From Staphylococcus sp. MI 10-1553 (GTDB lineage: Bacteria; Bacillota; Bacilli; Staphylococcales; Staphylococcaceae), in assembly GCF_010365305.1 (NCBI RefSeq), contig NZ_CP048279.1, positions 1,984,001 to 2,048,000 of the forward strand: a DNA stretch of 64,000 nt. The letters are read 5' to 3'. The notes under the pieces are model-generated. The model did no database searches. It saw only the letters and a program-made list of their open reading frames with translations, and was not told the DNA's origin. The position numbers were made by a program, and so were the translations under genes. Shown here in pieces: positions 1-14,330 of this stretch (within the stretch, counting starts at the first letter, position 1; each line of letters starts with the position of its first letter).

Positions 1-1163
1 CCATCAGCAACGAGACCAGCTAAGATCAATGCTGCCGCTGCACGTAAATCAGTCGCTTTCACTTGTGCACCTTGTAACGCACTTTTCCCTTCAATTTTAG
101 CGCTTCGACCTTCAACTGAAATTTGTGCGTTCATACGTTTGAATTCCGCTACATGCATAAAACGGTTTTCAAAAACGGTTTCAGTGACCAGTTTATGCCC
201 TTCAGCTGTGAGGAGTAACGCCATCATTTGAGACTGCATATCTGTTGGGAAACCAGGATGTGGCAATGTTTTAATATCAACAGGCTGTAATTTTTCCGGT
301 GCTGTCACTCGGATGCCCTCTTCTGTATAATCTAATTCGACACCCATTTCTTCTAATTTATATACAAGACTTATCATATGCTCTTTAATCGCACCTTTAA
401 CGAGTACATCACCGCGTGTAATAGCTGCTGCAATCATCAACGTTCCGGCTTCAATACGGTCAGGAATGATAGCATGCTTCACACCTTTTAATGATTCAAC
501 ACCATTAATCATCACTGTATCTGTACCGGCACCTTTCACATCGCCGCCCATTTCATTGATATAGTTCGCTAAATCCACAATTTCTGGCTCTCTCGCAACA
601 TTTTCAATAACAGTACGCCCTTTTGCTAACGAAGCCGCCATCATGATGTTTTGTGTTGCACCGACACTTGGAAAATCGAAATGAATTTCATTACCGACAA
701 GTCCTTGAGGGGCTTCTGCATAAATGTAGCCTGCTTCTTGATGAATCTCAGCCCCGAGAGCTTCTAATCCTTTCAAATGTTGCTCGATCGGACGTGAACC
801 AATCGCACATCCTCCTGGTAACGCGACTTTAGCTCTTCCTAAACGCGCCAATAACGGCCCCATTACTAGAATACTCGCTCTCATCTTGCTCACGTATTCA
901 TATGGCGCTTCTTCACTTAAATCTTTCGACGCATCGACTGTTACTGATTGTTGCTTTTCATTATATTTAATCTTCGCATTTAATACGCTCAATACATTAT
1001 TAATAGTTTCCACATCACTTAACGCCGGAACGTTGACAAGTTCACTTTTGCCATCACTTGCTAACAAAGACGCTGTGAGAATCGGCAAAACTGCATTTTT
1101 CGCTCCTTCTACTCCGACTTCACCTTTAAGTGTATTTCCACCTTTAACAATAATTCTATCCAT
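1..1163 (-). CDS. murA: UDP-N-acetylglucosamine 1-carboxyvinyltransferase MurA (partial)
   Basis: Catalyses the first committed step of peptidoglycan synthesis, transferring enolpyruvate from PEP to UDP-GlcNAc in the cytoplasm. The start is ATG at 1161-1163 (MDRIIVKGG), preceded by an AGGA-type ribosome site. About 387 residues are inside the window and the C-terminus lies beyond base 1. The active-site cysteine loop ([15 protein letters not shown]) and the [12 protein letters not shown] and [12 protein letters not shown] segments are visible. A second paralogue, murZ, lies about 20 kb away in the same orientation, as is usual in staphylococci. The DUF1146 gene just upstream may be co-transcribed. 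Confidence 0.97.
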   Translation of the reverse strand, partial: MDRIIVKGGNTLKGEVGVEGAKNAVLPILTASLLASDGKSELVNVPALSDVETINNVLSVLNAKIKYNEKQQSVTVDASKDLSEEAPYEYVSKMRASILVMGPLLARLGRAKVALPGGCAIGSRPIEQHLKGLEALGAEIHQEAGYIYAEAPQGLVGNEIHFDFPSVGATQNIMMAASLAKGRTVIENVAREPEIVDLANYINEMGGDVKGAGTDTVMINGVESLKGVKHAIIPDRIEAGTLMIAAAITRGDVLVKGAIKEHMISLVYKLEEMGVELDYTEEGIRVTAPEKLQPVDIKTLPHPGFPTDMQSQMMALLLTAEGHKLVTETVFENRFMHVAEFKRMNAQISVEGRSAKIEGKSALQGAQVKATDLRAAAALILAGLVAD

Positions 1164-1273
1164 CTTATTAATCCTCCACCATGCTTACAGCTCTATTCTA
1201 TTTTTGCTCTGAAAATGAATCTATCTACCTATAACGTATTAACTTATTTCATTCGCTTTAAACATCTTAACGA

Positions 1274-1504
1274 TTAAAATAAGTATTTAATCTGAGTTGA
1301 AAATTGTAATAAATCAATGATAAAATCACTCACGCTTGTGCCAATCACTATTGCCAAAAATATCATAATGACTTGTACTTGTAATGGAAATCCCTTTTTG
1401 AAAAACTGGTCTAAACGAACGGCGTTTAATCCCCAATAGGCTACACAAATGCATAAAACATGCATTATAATATGTGCTATCGCAAATTGTCCTAAATAAT
1501 CCAT
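1274..1504 (-). CDS. DUF1146 family small membrane protein (YwzB-like)
   Basis: Small membrane protein of 76 residues with two hydrophobic helices (about residues 5-25 and 43-62), the second followed by a DFIIDLL segment and ending in KYLF. In Firmicutes this family usually sits beside the ATP synthase operon and murA, as here; its function is unknown. I chose ATG at 1502-1504 (MDYLGQF) because an AAGGAG lies 12 bases upstream. An open frame extends 22 codons further but without a ribosome site. Family assignment is from length, topology and context. Confidence 0.8.
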   Translation of the reverse strand: MDYLGQFAIAHIIMHVLCICVAYWGLNAVRLDQFFKKGFPLQVQVIMIFLAIVIGTSVSDFIIDLLQFSTQIKYLF

Positions 1505-1841
1505 TAATTGATATTGCTCCTTCACATATAATCTCTTTATTAATTTTACATGATTTAAAGCCCAAATCATACTATAAGCAACTTAAAGAAACACAATTTT
1601 TCACATTATAATGCTAAATGACAAGCAATTTACATTTTACTGTCTTTCATAGTTTTTGTATAGAATTTTTGTAAAGCACGCGATATATATTCAGCGTATT
1701 AAATGTATGCGCTATTACATAAATAATCGTATTCCTATATTTCGAAGGTCAGCCGATATGTCTGCTTATCATCGTATGCACATCCCACATTTTACTTCAT
1801 CCTTCAATGTAGCTTCCTTTCATGCAAAGTTCAATAAAGCC

Positions 1842-1880
1842 AAAAGCTCGGTCTGCCACAAGGGACATACCGAGCTTTTT
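1842..1880 (-). terminator. Terminator of the ATP synthase operon
   Basis: Perfect 11-bp stem (AAAAGCTCGGT with ACCGAGCTTTT) around a 16-base loop, ending in a short T run on the minus strand, 14 bases past the atpC stop. The rest of the 1505-1893 gap shows only AT-rich DNA and, presumably, the promoter of the DUF1146 gene. Confidence 0.85.
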
Positions 1881-1893
1881 GATATGCATATGA

Positions 1894-2298
1894 TTATTTA
1901 TATTTCGCAACTTCGATACGGTTTTCGGCACGCTTTAATGCACGTTCAGCACGTCTTAAATCCGTATCATCATGATTGTCTTCAAGGTAGAAAGTTGCAC
2001 GTTGTTTCGCTGATTTCGCACGTTCTAAGTCAATATCATCTGCTGACTCTGCTGCTTGAGCTAGAATATTCACTTTTTCGTGACGAATTTCAGCAAACCC
2101 TTCTGTTACAGCTATATAATCCGATTTGCCATCTTTAGTCACTTTCACATGACCAATACGTAATGGTGTAACCGTCGGAATGTGACCGTACATCACACCC
2201 ATCTCGCCTGCTGTCGTTTGTAAGACAACAATTTCGACATTGTCTTCTTTATAAACAGAACCATTAGGAGTGACGATATCTAAGGTTAATGTGTTCAT
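1894..2298 (-). CDS. atpC: ATP synthase F1 epsilon subunit
   Basis: 134-residue epsilon subunit of the F1 central stalk, which couples rotation to catalysis and restrains ATP hydrolysis. The N-terminal beta-sandwich (LDIVTPNGSVYKEDN, GEMGVMYGHIPTVTPL) and the C-terminal two-helix part (AKSAKQRA, RAERALKRAENRIEVA) are both visible. Length is normal for the family. It is the last gene of the atp operon, 22 bases after atpD and just before a strong terminator. Confidence 0.97.
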   Translation of the reverse strand: MNTLTLDIVTPNGSVYKEDNVEIVVLQTTAGEMGVMYGHIPTVTPLRIGHVKVTKDGKSDYIAVTEGFAEIRHEKVNILAQAAESADDIDLERAKSAKQRATFYLEDNHDDTDLRRAERALKRAENRIEVAKYK

Positions 2299-2320
2299 TA
2301 TCCAAGCCTCCTAATTTGTA

Positions 2321-3745
<1,425 letters not shown>

Positions 3746-3757
3746 TTATAATCAAAA

Positions 3758-4627
3758 TTATTCTAACGCTGCTGAACCACCAACAATTTCAGTAATTTGT
3801 TGTGTAATGGCTGCTTGTCGCGCTCGGTTATATTGTAATGATAAATCGTCAATCATTTCTGTTGCATTATCTGAGGCATTCTTCATTGCATTCATACGTG
3901 ATGCATGTTCACTTGCTTTCGCATCAAGAATCGTACCATAAATTAAACTCTCAATATATTGAGGTAATAATATTTTAAGAATGGCATCTTTATCTGGCTC
4001 AAATTCATAAGTGGCCATTGCACCGTGACCTAAGCTAGAGTCCTCTGGAGATAATGGTAATAATTTTTTACTGCTAGGCTTATTCTCAATTACACTTACG
4101 TAATGGCTATAGTAGATGTGTAATTCATCAATCTGTTCATCTACGTATAAATCGATGGCACGTTTTCCGATTGCCTGAATTGTTTTAAATGCAGGTTGAT
4201 CCGGAATGTCAGTCAACGTATTTTCAAGTTGATAGCCACGGTTTTGTAAAAATGTCGCACCGATTTGTCCAAGTACGATAATACAATACTCTTCAGGACT
4301 GTTATGACGTTGTTCGATGTCACGAATCATTTTCTTTAACACGTTCGCACTATAAGCACCCGCAAGTCCACGATCGCTCGTAATGACCATATAACCTACA
4401 CGTTTCACAGGACGTTCGTTCAACATCGGATGTGATGAAACTCTATTCGATCCCGCGATTGCTGTTATTGCGTCTTTCATTTTTTCCATATAAGGACGAA
4501 ATGTCATCGCATTCTTCTCAGCTTTACGCAATTTAGAACTTGATACCATGTTCATCGCATTCGTAATCTGCTTCGTCTTTTTCGTCGATTTTATACGTGA
4601 ATCAATTTCTTTTAATGAAGCCACCAT
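3758..4627 (-). CDS. atpG: ATP synthase F1 gamma subunit
   Basis: Central rotor shaft of F1, 289 residues and mostly coiled coil. The conserved N-terminal helix ([20 protein letters not shown]) and C-terminal helix ([25 protein letters not shown]) that pack inside the alpha3beta3 ring are both present. The start is ATG 4625-4627 directly followed by GTG. The AAGGTGG ribosome site spaces slightly better to the GTG, so the protein may begin one residue later. Confidence 0.98.
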   Translation of the reverse strand: MVASLKEIDSRIKSTKKTKQITNAMNMVSSSKLRKAEKNAMTFRPYMEKMKDAITAIAGSNRVSSHPMLNERPVKRVGYMVITSDRGLAGAYSANVLKKMIRDIEQRHNSPEEYCIIVLGQIGATFLQNRGYQLENTLTDIPDQPAFKTIQAIGKRAIDLYVDEQIDELHIYYSHYVSVIENKPSSKKLLPLSPEDSSLGHGAMATYEFEPDKDAILKILLPQYIESLIYGTILDAKASEHASRMNAMKNASDNATEMIDDLSLQYNRARQAAITQQITEIVGGSAALE

Positions 4628-4661
4628 CTCACCACCTTATCTATTTTAATCATCTGTTCAA

Positions 4662-6173
<1,512 letters not shown>

Positions 6174-6199
6174 CTATGTCACTCCTCCATTTAATCTAA

Positions 6200-6739
6200 T
6201 TAATGTGCTCTGTTAAATTTCTTAACGAGTTGATTTAAATCATTTTGTACACTACCGTCATACACTTTAGTGCCGATTTTTACGCGTACGCCACCAATCA
6301 GTTCTTCGTTTACAGTAGAATGAATGATTAAATCTTTAAGTCCTGTACGATCTAACAATGCGTTTTTCACTTGCATCACTTCATCCTCATCTAAAGTTGA
6401 AGCTGATTCAACATAGGCATCTGCCAGACCGTGGAAATGATAATACTGCGCTTCAAATGATTTGAAAATAGCAGGTATTAAATGTAAATTACGGTGTCCC
6501 GCAACAATTTTTAATGTATTCATCAAATAAGGTTGTGTTCCTGCAAAAACATTATCTACAATATGGCGTCTATCCGCTATTGTAATTTTTGGTTCATAAT
6601 CGATGCTTTTTAAGTAATCAATTTGACTTTCAACAGCCGTATTGATTTCTGTAAATTCATCATATACCTCGGATAAGACATTGTGTGATAATGTGACATC
6701 ATACAGTGCTTGGGCATATTTTTGAGCAACGTCAGCCAT
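6200..6739 (-). CDS. atpH: ATP synthase delta subunit
   Basis: 179-residue delta (OSCP-like) subunit that caps F1 and binds the peripheral b stalk. The N-terminal [17 protein letters not shown] helix and the C-terminal EELIGGVRVKIGTKVYDGSV segment are diagnostic. Its start codon abuts the atpF stop codon, which implies translational coupling. Confidence 0.97.
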   Translation of the reverse strand: MADVAQKYAQALYDVTLSHNVLSEVYDEFTEINTAVESQIDYLKSIDYEPKITIADRRHIVDNVFAGTQPYLMNTLKIVAGHRNLHLIPAIFKSFEAQYYHFHGLADAYVESASTLDEDEVMQVKNALLDRTGLKDLIIHSTVNEELIGGVRVKIGTKVYDGSVQNDLNQLVKKFNRAH

Positions 6740-7257
6740 TACTTATCCCCTACCTCTTTAACGTACTTCTCAATTAAAGCTTTTTGATCTTGTTCAGAGA
6801 TTTCTTTACGTAATACTTTTGATGCGATGAGTACTGAGAGTTCCGAAACTTGATTATTAATTTCTGCTAATGCACGTTCTTTTTCACTCTTAATTTCACT
6901 TTGTGCCGTTTCAAGCATACCATTGGCACGTTGATTTGCTTCATGAAGGATTTCTTCTTGTTGACGTCTTGCTTGTAACTTGGCATCTTCAAGAATTTTA
7001 TGAACTTCATCTTGTGTTTCTTTAAGTTTTTTTCTATTTTCTTCTTCTAAACGTTGCGCATTCAATTTTGCACGTTCTGCATCATCAATGTCTTGATTAA
7101 TTGAACGCTCACGATCGTCCATGACTTTTTTAAGTGGTCCCCAAGCAAACTTTCTAAGTAGTGCAAGTAAAATGAGGAAAGTTACTACTGTTACAATAAT
7201 ATCCCCAATGTTCACACCACCACCTGCTGATGCAAGGGTAAATAAATTAGCAGTCAC
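6739..7257 (-). CDS. atpF: ATP synthase F0 b subunit
   Basis: Peripheral stalk subunit of F0: one N-terminal membrane helix (about residues 15-38) followed by a long charged coiled coil ending in [21 protein letters not shown] place the start at GTG 7255-7257 (protein [14 protein letters not shown]), because AAAGGAG lies 11 bases upstream and the resulting 172 residues match the length I recall for the staphylococcal protein. An upstream ATG at 7299 would add 14 residues with no homologous counterpart that I know of. Confidence 0.95.
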   Translation of the reverse strand: MTANLFTLASAGGGVNIGDIIVTVVTFLILLALLRKFAWGPLKKVMDDRERSINQDIDDAERAKLNAQRLEEENRKKLKETQDEVHKILEDAKLQARRQQEEILHEANQRANGMLETAQSEIKSEKERALAEINNQVSELSVLIASKVLRKEISEQDQKALIEKYVKEVGDK

Positions 7258-7423
7258 TATGATGTACACTCCTTTCAACCATTTCATCTGTTCAAACAAT
7301 AAAAACGAATGGCGAAAGCCTAATCTATACTAGACCTCGCCCTGACAAATGTTTTTCATATGTAAAAATAAGAAATTAACAAATGTCCTGATTACGTCAT
7401 GCTTCCTAACTAATCAACCTCGA

Positions 7424-8419
<996 letters not shown>

Positions 8420-8438
8420 TCAAAATATAATTCAATAC

Positions 8439-8792
8439 TTATTCCTTCTTTAACAAAGGACGAAAAACCATTAACACATATGAAACCATCAATCCTATAA
8501 GCACGCCGAGTATATGTATTTGCGCTTGAAATAGTACCCATATGACACATGCCAATATTGCGATAAGATAGCGCCAACCATTACCCGTTGAAATAGGTTC
8601 TGCTGTGAAACGCTTTGATCGCCACAAATAATATTCAAAAATGCACGTATTCACTATAGATGCTATCGTCCCTACGATGAGCCCAAGTACAATCGGTTTT
8701 TGCACGTCTAATGAATAGAGGATTAATAGCACTGCTAAAATCGTAGCGTAATATGTTAAAAACGGCTGAAACATTTGATAAAAGCGATTCAT
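8439..8792 (-). CDS. atpI: ATP synthase accessory protein AtpI
   Basis: 117-residue, four-helix membrane protein at the head of the atp operon. The family assists c-ring assembly or Mg2+ handling, and its sequence is poorly conserved. The start is ATG 8790-8792 (MNRFYQMFQPF), with AGAGGC upstream; a longer open frame to 8903 has no supported start. The assignment rests on position before atpB, length and topology. Confidence 0.88.
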   Translation of the reverse strand: MNRFYQMFQPFLTYYATILAVLLILYSLDVQKPIVLGLIVGTIASIVNTCIFEYYLWRSKRFTAEPISTGNGWRYLIAILACVIWVLFQAQIHILGVLIGLMVSYVLMVFRPLLKKE

Positions 8793-8963
8793 ATTGAGCC
8801 TCTTTTCTGCCTTAAGACACAATTCTGAAAGCCGTTCCATACATACAACTTTCATGATAATATAGGGCGAAAAGTGTGTCAATTGCACAATTAAAAGGGT
8901 CAATTTTTGTAAAATGAATTGTCACAATTTTGACACATTCGTCCCTATAAAAATGTCACTTTA

Positions 8964-10100
8964 CTATTTCACTTGGAATGGTGTGGGTTTTTGATCGATT
9001 AAACCGTAAAAGTATTTAATATTTTCACAAATACGCTGTGACGCTTGCCCATCACCATACGGATTTTGTGCGACACTCATCGCTTCGTACAATGCTTCAT
9101 CCGTTAATAAAGACTTAGTCGCTTCGTAAACATCCGCTTCTTCAGTGCCGACAAGTCGGAGTGTCCCTGCTTCCACACCTTCTGGACGCTCTGTTGTATC
9201 TCTTAATACGAGCACAGGCTTACCTAGTGAAGGTGCTTCTTCTTGTACACCACCTGAATCCGTCAAAATAAAATGTGCTTGATGTGCGAAGTTATGAAAA
9301 TCAACAACTTCGAGTGGTTCAATTAATTCAATACGTTCATGGTCACTTAAATGTTCATAAGCAATTTCACGTACTTTGGGATTTTTATGCATTGGGTAGA
9401 CGATGACCGCATCTTCAAATTCATCAACAATGCGTCTTGCCGCTTTAAAAATGTGATGCATAGGTTCACCAATATTTTCGCGACGGTGCGCAGTGAGTAA
9501 GATAATACGCTTATCTTGATGATGTTGAATGATGTCTGATTGGTATTGTGGATCGACAGTCGTATGCATTGCGTCAATCGCTGTGTTCCCCGTTACAACA
9601 ACCTTTTCAGGGTCTTTATTTTCTTGTAATAAGTTTGCTTGTGCCTGTTCAGTCGGTGCAAAATGTAAATCAGCCATAATACCGGTCATTTGACGATTCA
9701 TTTCTTCTGGGAATGGAGAATACTTATTCCAAGTTCGTAACCCGGCTTCAACATGACCAATGCTAATCTCGTTGTAAAATGCAGCGAGACTTCCTGCAAA
9801 AGTTGTTGTCGTATCTCCATGGACCAATATCATATCTGGTTGTGCCTGTTTGATAACATCTTCTAACCCGAGTAACACGCGTGATGTCACTTCTGATAAC
9901 GACTGCCCCTGTTTCATCACGTTTAAGTCATAATCAGGTTCAATCCCAAACGTTTCTAATACAGAATCTAACATTTCGCGGTGTTGTGCAGTGACAACGA
10001 CTATAGGTTCTAATACTTCATCTTTTTTGAGCTGTAAAACGAGTGGTGCCATTTTAATCGCTTCAGGCCTTGTACCAAAAATCGTCATTATCCTTTTCAT
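8964..10100 (-). CDS. mnaA: UDP-N-acetylglucosamine 2-epimerase
   Basis: Interconverts UDP-GlcNAc and UDP-ManNAc, supplying ManNAc for the wall teichoic acid linkage unit. The 378 residues begin at MKRIMTIFGTRPEAIKMAPL (nucleotide-binding start). They carry the HRRENIGEP, DSGGVQEEAPSLGKPVLVLRDTTERPEG and GHVEAGLRTWNKYSPFPEEMNR signatures. ATG 10098-10100 is chosen for AAGGAG nine bases upstream. It lies 22 bases after upp and is probably co-transcribed with it. Confidence 0.96.
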   Translation of the reverse strand: MKRIMTIFGTRPEAIKMAPLVLQLKKDEVLEPIVVVTAQHREMLDSVLETFGIEPDYDLNVMKQGQSLSEVTSRVLLGLEDVIKQAQPDMILVHGDTTTTFAGSLAAFYNEISIGHVEAGLRTWNKYSPFPEEMNRQMTGIMADLHFAPTEQAQANLLQENKDPEKVVVTGNTAIDAMHTTVDPQYQSDIIQHHQDKRIILLTAHRRENIGEPMHHIFKAARRIVDEFEDAVIVYPMHKNPKVREIAYEHLSDHERIELIEPLEVVDFHNFAHQAHFILTDSGGVQEEAPSLGKPVLVLRDTTERPEGVEAGTLRLVGTEEADVYEATKSLLTDEALYEAMSVAQNPYGDGQASQRICENIKYFYGLIDQKPTPFQVK

Positions 10101-10122
10101 GTCAATGCGCTCCTTGTATGAA

Positions 10123-10752
10123 TTATTTTGTACCGAATAGACGGTCTCCAGCATCGCCGAGACCAGGGATGATGTAAGCATTGTCATCTAACTTTTCATC
10201 CAATGCGGCAATAAAAATATCCACATCTTCATGTGCTGCTTGAAGTTTTTCAACGCCTTCTGGAGCGGCAATTAAACACATAAAACGAATATGTTTCGCG
10301 CCTCGTTTTTTCAATGAGTTAATTGCTTCGATCGCTGATGCACCCGTTGCAAGCATTGGGTCGACTACGATGATTTCGCGTTCTTCAATATCTTGTGGTA
10401 GTTTCACAAAATATTCGATCGCTTCAAGTGTTTCAGGGTCACGATATAAACCTACATGTCCAATTCTTGCTGCCGGTACAAGGTTTAAAATCCCTGTTGT
10501 CATACCGAGTCCTGCACGTAAAATCGGTACAAATGCGAGTTTTTTACCTGATAAACGTTTCGCAATAGCTTTTGTGACAGGTGTTTCGATTTCAACATCT
10601 TTTAATTCCAAATCACGTGTCACTTCATAAGCCATCAGCATGCCTACCTCATCAACTAACTCACGAAATGCTTTTGTACCCGTGTTGACATCTCGAATAT
10701 AACTTAACTTATGTTGAATTAAAGGGTGATCAAATACATGTACTTTACCCAT
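10123..10752 (-). CDS. upp: Uracil phosphoribosyltransferase
   Basis: Pyrimidine salvage enzyme making UMP from uracil and PRPP, 209 residues. The PRPP-binding loop [15 protein letters not shown] and the uracil-binding C-terminus [17 protein letters not shown] are intact. It starts with [16 protein letters not shown], characteristic of the family. It sits between glyA and mnaA in one transcriptional direction. Confidence 0.98.
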   Translation of the reverse strand: MGKVHVFDHPLIQHKLSYIRDVNTGTKAFRELVDEVGMLMAYEVTRDLELKDVEIETPVTKAIAKRLSGKKLAFVPILRAGLGMTTGILNLVPAARIGHVGLYRDPETLEAIEYFVKLPQDIEEREIIVVDPMLATGASAIEAINSLKKRGAKHIRFMCLIAAPEGVEKLQAAHEDVDIFIAALDEKLDDNAYIIPGLGDAGDRLFGTK

Positions 10753-10785
10753 GTGATTGCCTCCGTTTGTTCTAAAATAATCGGT

Positions 10786-12024
10786 TTATTGATATAAAGG
10801 GAATTTTTCTGTCAACGCTTGAACACGTGACTTCGCGTCTGCTAAAACTTTTTGGTCTTCATGATTTTTAAGGACATCGCTGATGATGCGGCCGACTTCT
10901 TCAAATGCTTTTTCATCAAAGCCACGCGTCGTCGCAGCTGGTGTACCTAAACGGATACCACTCGTAACGAAAGGTTTTTCTTGATCAAATGGAATGGTAT
11001 TTTTGTTACATGTAATACCAATTTCATCAAGTGCTTCTTCTGCTACTTTACCAGTAATGCCTACAGAACCTTTAACATCTACTGATACAAGATGGTTATC
11101 TGTACCACCAGATACAATTCTAAAGCCATTATCTTTTAAAGTTTTTGCAAGCATTTGCGCATTTTTAATTACTTGTTGTTGATACGTTTTGAATTCTGGT
11201 TGCAATGCTTCTCCAAATGCAACAGCTTTCGCAGCGATCACATGCTCAAGTGGACCACCTTGAATGCCAGGGAAAATTGTTTTATCAATCTCTTTTTTAT
11301 ATTCTTCTTTACATAAAATCATACCGCCACGAGGTCCGCGTAATGTTTTATGTGTTGTTGTTGTAACGAAGTCTGCGTATTCAACTGGGTTTTGGTGAAG
11401 ACCCGCTGCAACAAGCCCTGCGATATGCGCCATATCTACCATTAACTTCGCACCAACTTCATCAGCAATTTCTTTAAATTCCTTGAAGTCAATTGCACGT
11501 GAATAAGCAGATGCACCCGCTACAATTAATTTAGGCTTGTGTTCTTTTGCTAACTTACGAACTTCTTCATAATCGATATGCTCTTCATCTTTAGTGACAC
11601 CGTACTCTACGAAATTGTAGAACTTACCACTAAAGTTAACTGGTGAACCGTGCGTCAAGTGACCCCCATGACTTAAATTCATACCGAGCACTGTGTCACC
11701 ATGTTCAAGTGCAACAAGATATACGGCCATATTTGCTTGTGAACCAGAATGCGGTTGGACATTAACATGTTCAGCATTGAAAAGCGCTTTTGCTCTATCA
11801 ATTGCAAGCTGTTCAGTTTGGTCTACAAATACACAACCACCATAGTAGCGGCGTCCAGGATAACCTTCAGCATATTTGTTCGTCATGACCGAACCTTGTG
11901 CTTCCATTACTGCTTCAGAAACAAAGTTCTCAGATGCAATTAATTCAATGCTTGTGTTTTGACGATGAAACTCTTTTTGAATACTTTCAAATACAGACTT
12001 ATCTTGTTTAGCAAGAAATGACAT
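10786..12024 (-). CDS. glyA: Serine hydroxymethyltransferase
   Basis: PLP enzyme that converts serine plus tetrahydrofolate to glycine plus methylene-THF, feeding one-carbon metabolism. It has 412 residues. The PLP-lysine motif [15 protein letters not shown] and the substrate segments [10 protein letters not shown] and [11 protein letters not shown] are present. ATG 12022-12024 (MSFLAKQD) is chosen because AGAGGG lies about seven bases upstream. The TTG two codons earlier is too close to that site. Confidence 0.98.
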   Translation of the reverse strand: MSFLAKQDKSVFESIQKEFHRQNTSIELIASENFVSEAVMEAQGSVMTNKYAEGYPGRRYYGGCVFVDQTEQLAIDRAKALFNAEHVNVQPHSGSQANMAVYLVALEHGDTVLGMNLSHGGHLTHGSPVNFSGKFYNFVEYGVTKDEEHIDYEEVRKLAKEHKPKLIVAGASAYSRAIDFKEFKEIADEVGAKLMVDMAHIAGLVAAGLHQNPVEYADFVTTTTHKTLRGPRGGMILCKEEYKKEIDKTIFPGIQGGPLEHVIAAKAVAFGEALQPEFKTYQQQVIKNAQMLAKTLKDNGFRIVSGGTDNHLVSVDVKGSVGITGKVAEEALDEIGITCNKNTIPFDQEKPFVTSGIRLGTPAATTRGFDEKAFEEVGRIISDVLKNHEDQKVLADAKSRVQALTEKFPLYQ

Positions 12025-12044
12025 AGACAATTCCCTCTTTTCTG

Positions 12045-12572
12045 TTAAAGTTGATATTTAGCACGTTCGCCCCCGATTTTTTTCGGTCGAGATGTTGCTA
12101 CAGTCACAATTGCTTGGCCAACTTGTTTCACTGTAGTCCGAACAGGTACTGCCACATGCTTTAGATGCATACCAATCAATGTTTGACCGATATCAATACC
12201 TTTGTCAGCTCGGATATGTTCGACTACCATGGGCGCTTCCATATGACGATACGCATACGTTGATAAAGAACCCCCAGCATGCACATCTGGAACGACAGAT
12301 ACTTCAGTCATCACATATGGATCAAAATCTTTGCGCTCGATGGTAATGGCACGATTGATATGTTCACAACCTTGAAACACAAATGAAACACCTGTCTCCT
12401 GTTGAATCTTAACAAGTGCTTCGAAAATTTCCTTAGCGACATCTATCGAGCCTGTCGTTCCTATACGCTCCCCTTGAACTTCAGAAGTCGAACAACCTAT
12501 GACACATATCTCACCTTCATTAAAAAACGATTGGGCTTTAAGTTCTTCTAATAATTGATTTAAATCCTTCAT
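12045..12572 (-). CDS. ywlG: UPF0340/TIGR01440 family protein YwlG
   Basis: 175-residue conserved Firmicutes protein of unknown function. Conserved blocks include [37 protein letters not shown] and [16 protein letters not shown]. It is characteristically placed just upstream of glyA, as here (20-base gap), so co-transcription with glyA is likely. Several cysteines and histidines are conserved, but I cannot assign a reaction. Confidence 0.93.
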   Translation of the reverse strand: MKDLNQLLEELKAQSFFNEGEICVIGCSTSEVQGERIGTTGSIDVAKEIFEALVKIQQETGVSFVFQGCEHINRAITIERKDFDPYVMTEVSVVPDVHAGGSLSTYAYRHMEAPMVVEHIRADKGIDIGQTLIGMHLKHVAVPVRTTVKQVGQAIVTVATSRPKKIGGERAKYQL

Positions 12573-12689
12573 ATGGTTACCCCCTTGTTCGTCGTATGAG
12601 TCAAAAAAACAATAATTAAAGAACTACGAAACATGCTATACGTCCTTTATTATAACTTATTTTTTCTTTAACTTATACTGATTATACAA

Positions 12690-13115
12690 TTATTCTGTCA
12701 CTAATTTAGACTTTAACTTTTCGATCATCCGTGTCAATTGTTCAAAGACTTGTTCATACGTTTCATACTGCCCGCCATAAGGGTCTTCTACAGCCAAATC
12801 TTCACCCACATAATCATTTAATGCATACACGTTCACTTGTGGTCCATACATCGCTTGAATCATTTGGCGATGTGAAGCCGTCATCGTTAAAATCAAATCC
12901 GCTTCAGCATCCCCCGCATCAAACAATTGTGCACCATTCGGTAGCGGTAACTCATGACGTCGTAACAATTCACGACTATGTGGCGATATCGGGTGTCCTT
13001 TTTGTGCCATCAGACCCCTTGAAACAATTTCAAAGTCTGGCATTAACTGTTTTGCAATACTTTCGGCTAATGGACTGCGACACGTGTTGCCGGTACATAC
13101 AAATACGATTTTCAT
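12690..13115 (-). CDS. ywlE: Low-molecular-weight protein arginine phosphatase
   Basis: 141-residue LMW-PTP-fold phosphatase with the catalytic P-loop CTGNTCRS at residues 7-14 (nucleophile Cys7, Arg13). The Thr at position 11 is the residue described for YwlE-type enzymes as selecting phospho-arginine over phospho-tyrosine. The general acid Asp sits in VEDPYGG. It is expected to reverse McsB protein-arginine phosphorylation. In S. aureus the orthologue is called PtpB. It overlaps the upstream threonylcarbamoyl-AMP synthase gene by four bases (ATGA), so the two are coupled. Confidence 0.93.
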   Translation of the reverse strand: MKIVFVCTGNTCRSPLAESIAKQLMPDFEIVSRGLMAQKGHPISPHSRELLRRHELPLPNGAQLFDAGDAEADLILTMTASHRQMIQAMYGPQVNVYALNDYVGEDLAVEDPYGGQYETYEQVFEQLTRMIEKLKSKLVTE

Positions 13116-14164
13116 AACGACTCATCCTTTACGACTTGTTGACTGACCGCTTTAAGCATCCGATTTCTCAACGCTTCAGTTTCAAAATTATTTTCAAATC
13201 CATAAATATACGCCATGTCTACATCATCTAATTGGTCTAATTGGTGTAACACGTCATACAGATTATAGTTCGCACCTTGAATATCGGATTCACTTTCACT
13301 CATGACAATGACTTGCACACTTGCTGGCAAAAACTTTTTCTTCGTTTCAGGTACGATAAATGCGATTTTCGACCAGTCTTCGTGTGCATGTTCGTGAACC
13401 GGTGCATTTAACTGCTCTATCATTTTAAGAGGCGTTGACGGCGCATAATGACGATATTTCATCCCTGGCGCAATCGGCTTTTCAGTAGCTAGCGGACTGT
13501 GGACTTCGACTGATTGTGGCAAAATATCATTCAACATGTTGCGCATTATCGTACCTGGGCGTGCAATTCGAAATGGGAATGAGGTGCAATCCACAACTGT
13601 ACTTTCCAATCCTGCATCACTTTGCGTAGATTGTATGATGCCATCCACACGTTGATTCAAATCATTAAACGCATGTTCAAACGTTGTTGGGGAGGGACGT
13701 CCACTTAAATTTGCGCTCGGTGCTGCAATCGGCAAATCGACTGCTCTTAACAATGCTAAAGCTACAGGATGACTCGGCATACGCACTGCAACGGAATTCA
13801 ATCCACCCGTGACGCGATCACATAAGAACCCTTGTTTTAACGGTAGTATAAAGGTAATCGGTCCCGGCCAAAAAGCTTCCATTAATTTACGTGTCGCCTC
13901 CGAAATATTTGCTACAAAATCGTCGAGCTGATCCGTATCATGAATGTGCACAATTAAAGGGTTATCGGAAGGCCGCCCTTTTGCTTCATAAATTTTACGA
14001 ATGGCCGTATCATCTTTTGCATTTCCACCTAAACCGTAAACAGTTTCTGTCGGTAGTACGACGAGTCCGCCATCCTGTAAAGTTTTTACAATTTCTGGTA
14101 ATTTCGGATATTTTTCTAGCCTTGTTGTATAATCACGAACATCCCAAATTTTCGTTTCTGACAT
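13112..14164 (-). CDS. ywlC: L-threonylcarbamoyladenylate synthase (YwlC/Sua5)
   Basis: Makes threonylcarbamoyl-AMP for the t6A37 modification of ANN-reading tRNAs. The 350 residues contain an N-terminal YrdC domain (GGLVVLPTETVYGLGGNA, YEAKGRPSDNPLIVHI, PSANLSGRPSPT) and a C-terminal Sua5 domain (about residues 230-345), so it is the long form. ATG 14162-14164 is preceded by GGAGAGGTGG. It lies just past a terminator after prmC and overlaps ywlE. Confidence 0.95.
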   Translation of the reverse strand: MSETKIWDVRDYTTRLEKYPKLPEIVKTLQDGGLVVLPTETVYGLGGNAKDDTAIRKIYEAKGRPSDNPLIVHIHDTDQLDDFVANISEATRKLMEAFWPGPITFILPLKQGFLCDRVTGGLNSVAVRMPSHPVALALLRAVDLPIAAPSANLSGRPSPTTFEHAFNDLNQRVDGIIQSTQSDAGLESTVVDCTSFPFRIARPGTIMRNMLNDILPQSVEVHSPLATEKPIAPGMKYRHYAPSTPLKMIEQLNAPVHEHAHEDWSKIAFIVPETKKKFLPASVQVIVMSESESDIQGANYNLYDVLHQLDQLDDVDMAYIYGFENNFETEALRNRMLKAVSQQVVKDESL

Positions 14165-14202
14165 TAACGTCCACCTCTCCTTCTCTTCTATTTTACTACA
14201 AA

Positions 14203-14270
14203 AATAAAAATGGGTGCATGACTTCAATCGTAAGAATACATCTTAGATTTTACTGTCGTGCATCCATTTA
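14203..14270 (-). terminator. Terminator of the tdk-prfA-prmC operon
   Basis: Long imperfect stem (AAATGGATGCACGAC paired with GTCATGCACCCATTT), with a T-rich tail on the minus strand. It separates prmC from ywlC, so ywlC probably uses its own promoter or depends on read-through. Confidence 0.75.
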
Positions 14271-14330
14271 TAATTAATGTTATATTGACGCTCACTCACC
14301 AAATTTTTCATTGCCTCATAAACATAGTGA

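Noticed and set aside
1656..2138. 160-codon plus-strand open frame
   Set aside because: It runs antisense through the atpC terminator and gene, has no ribosome site and no recognisable protein character.
12573..12689. Possible T-box or glycine riboswitch ahead of ywlG-glyA
   Set aside because: The gap is about 117 bases and shows no T-box or glycine-aptamer blocks.
12731..13117. 128-codon plus-strand frame opposite ywlE
   Set aside because: Codon usage and histidine/serine-rich composition are typical of antisense shadow of a real gene.
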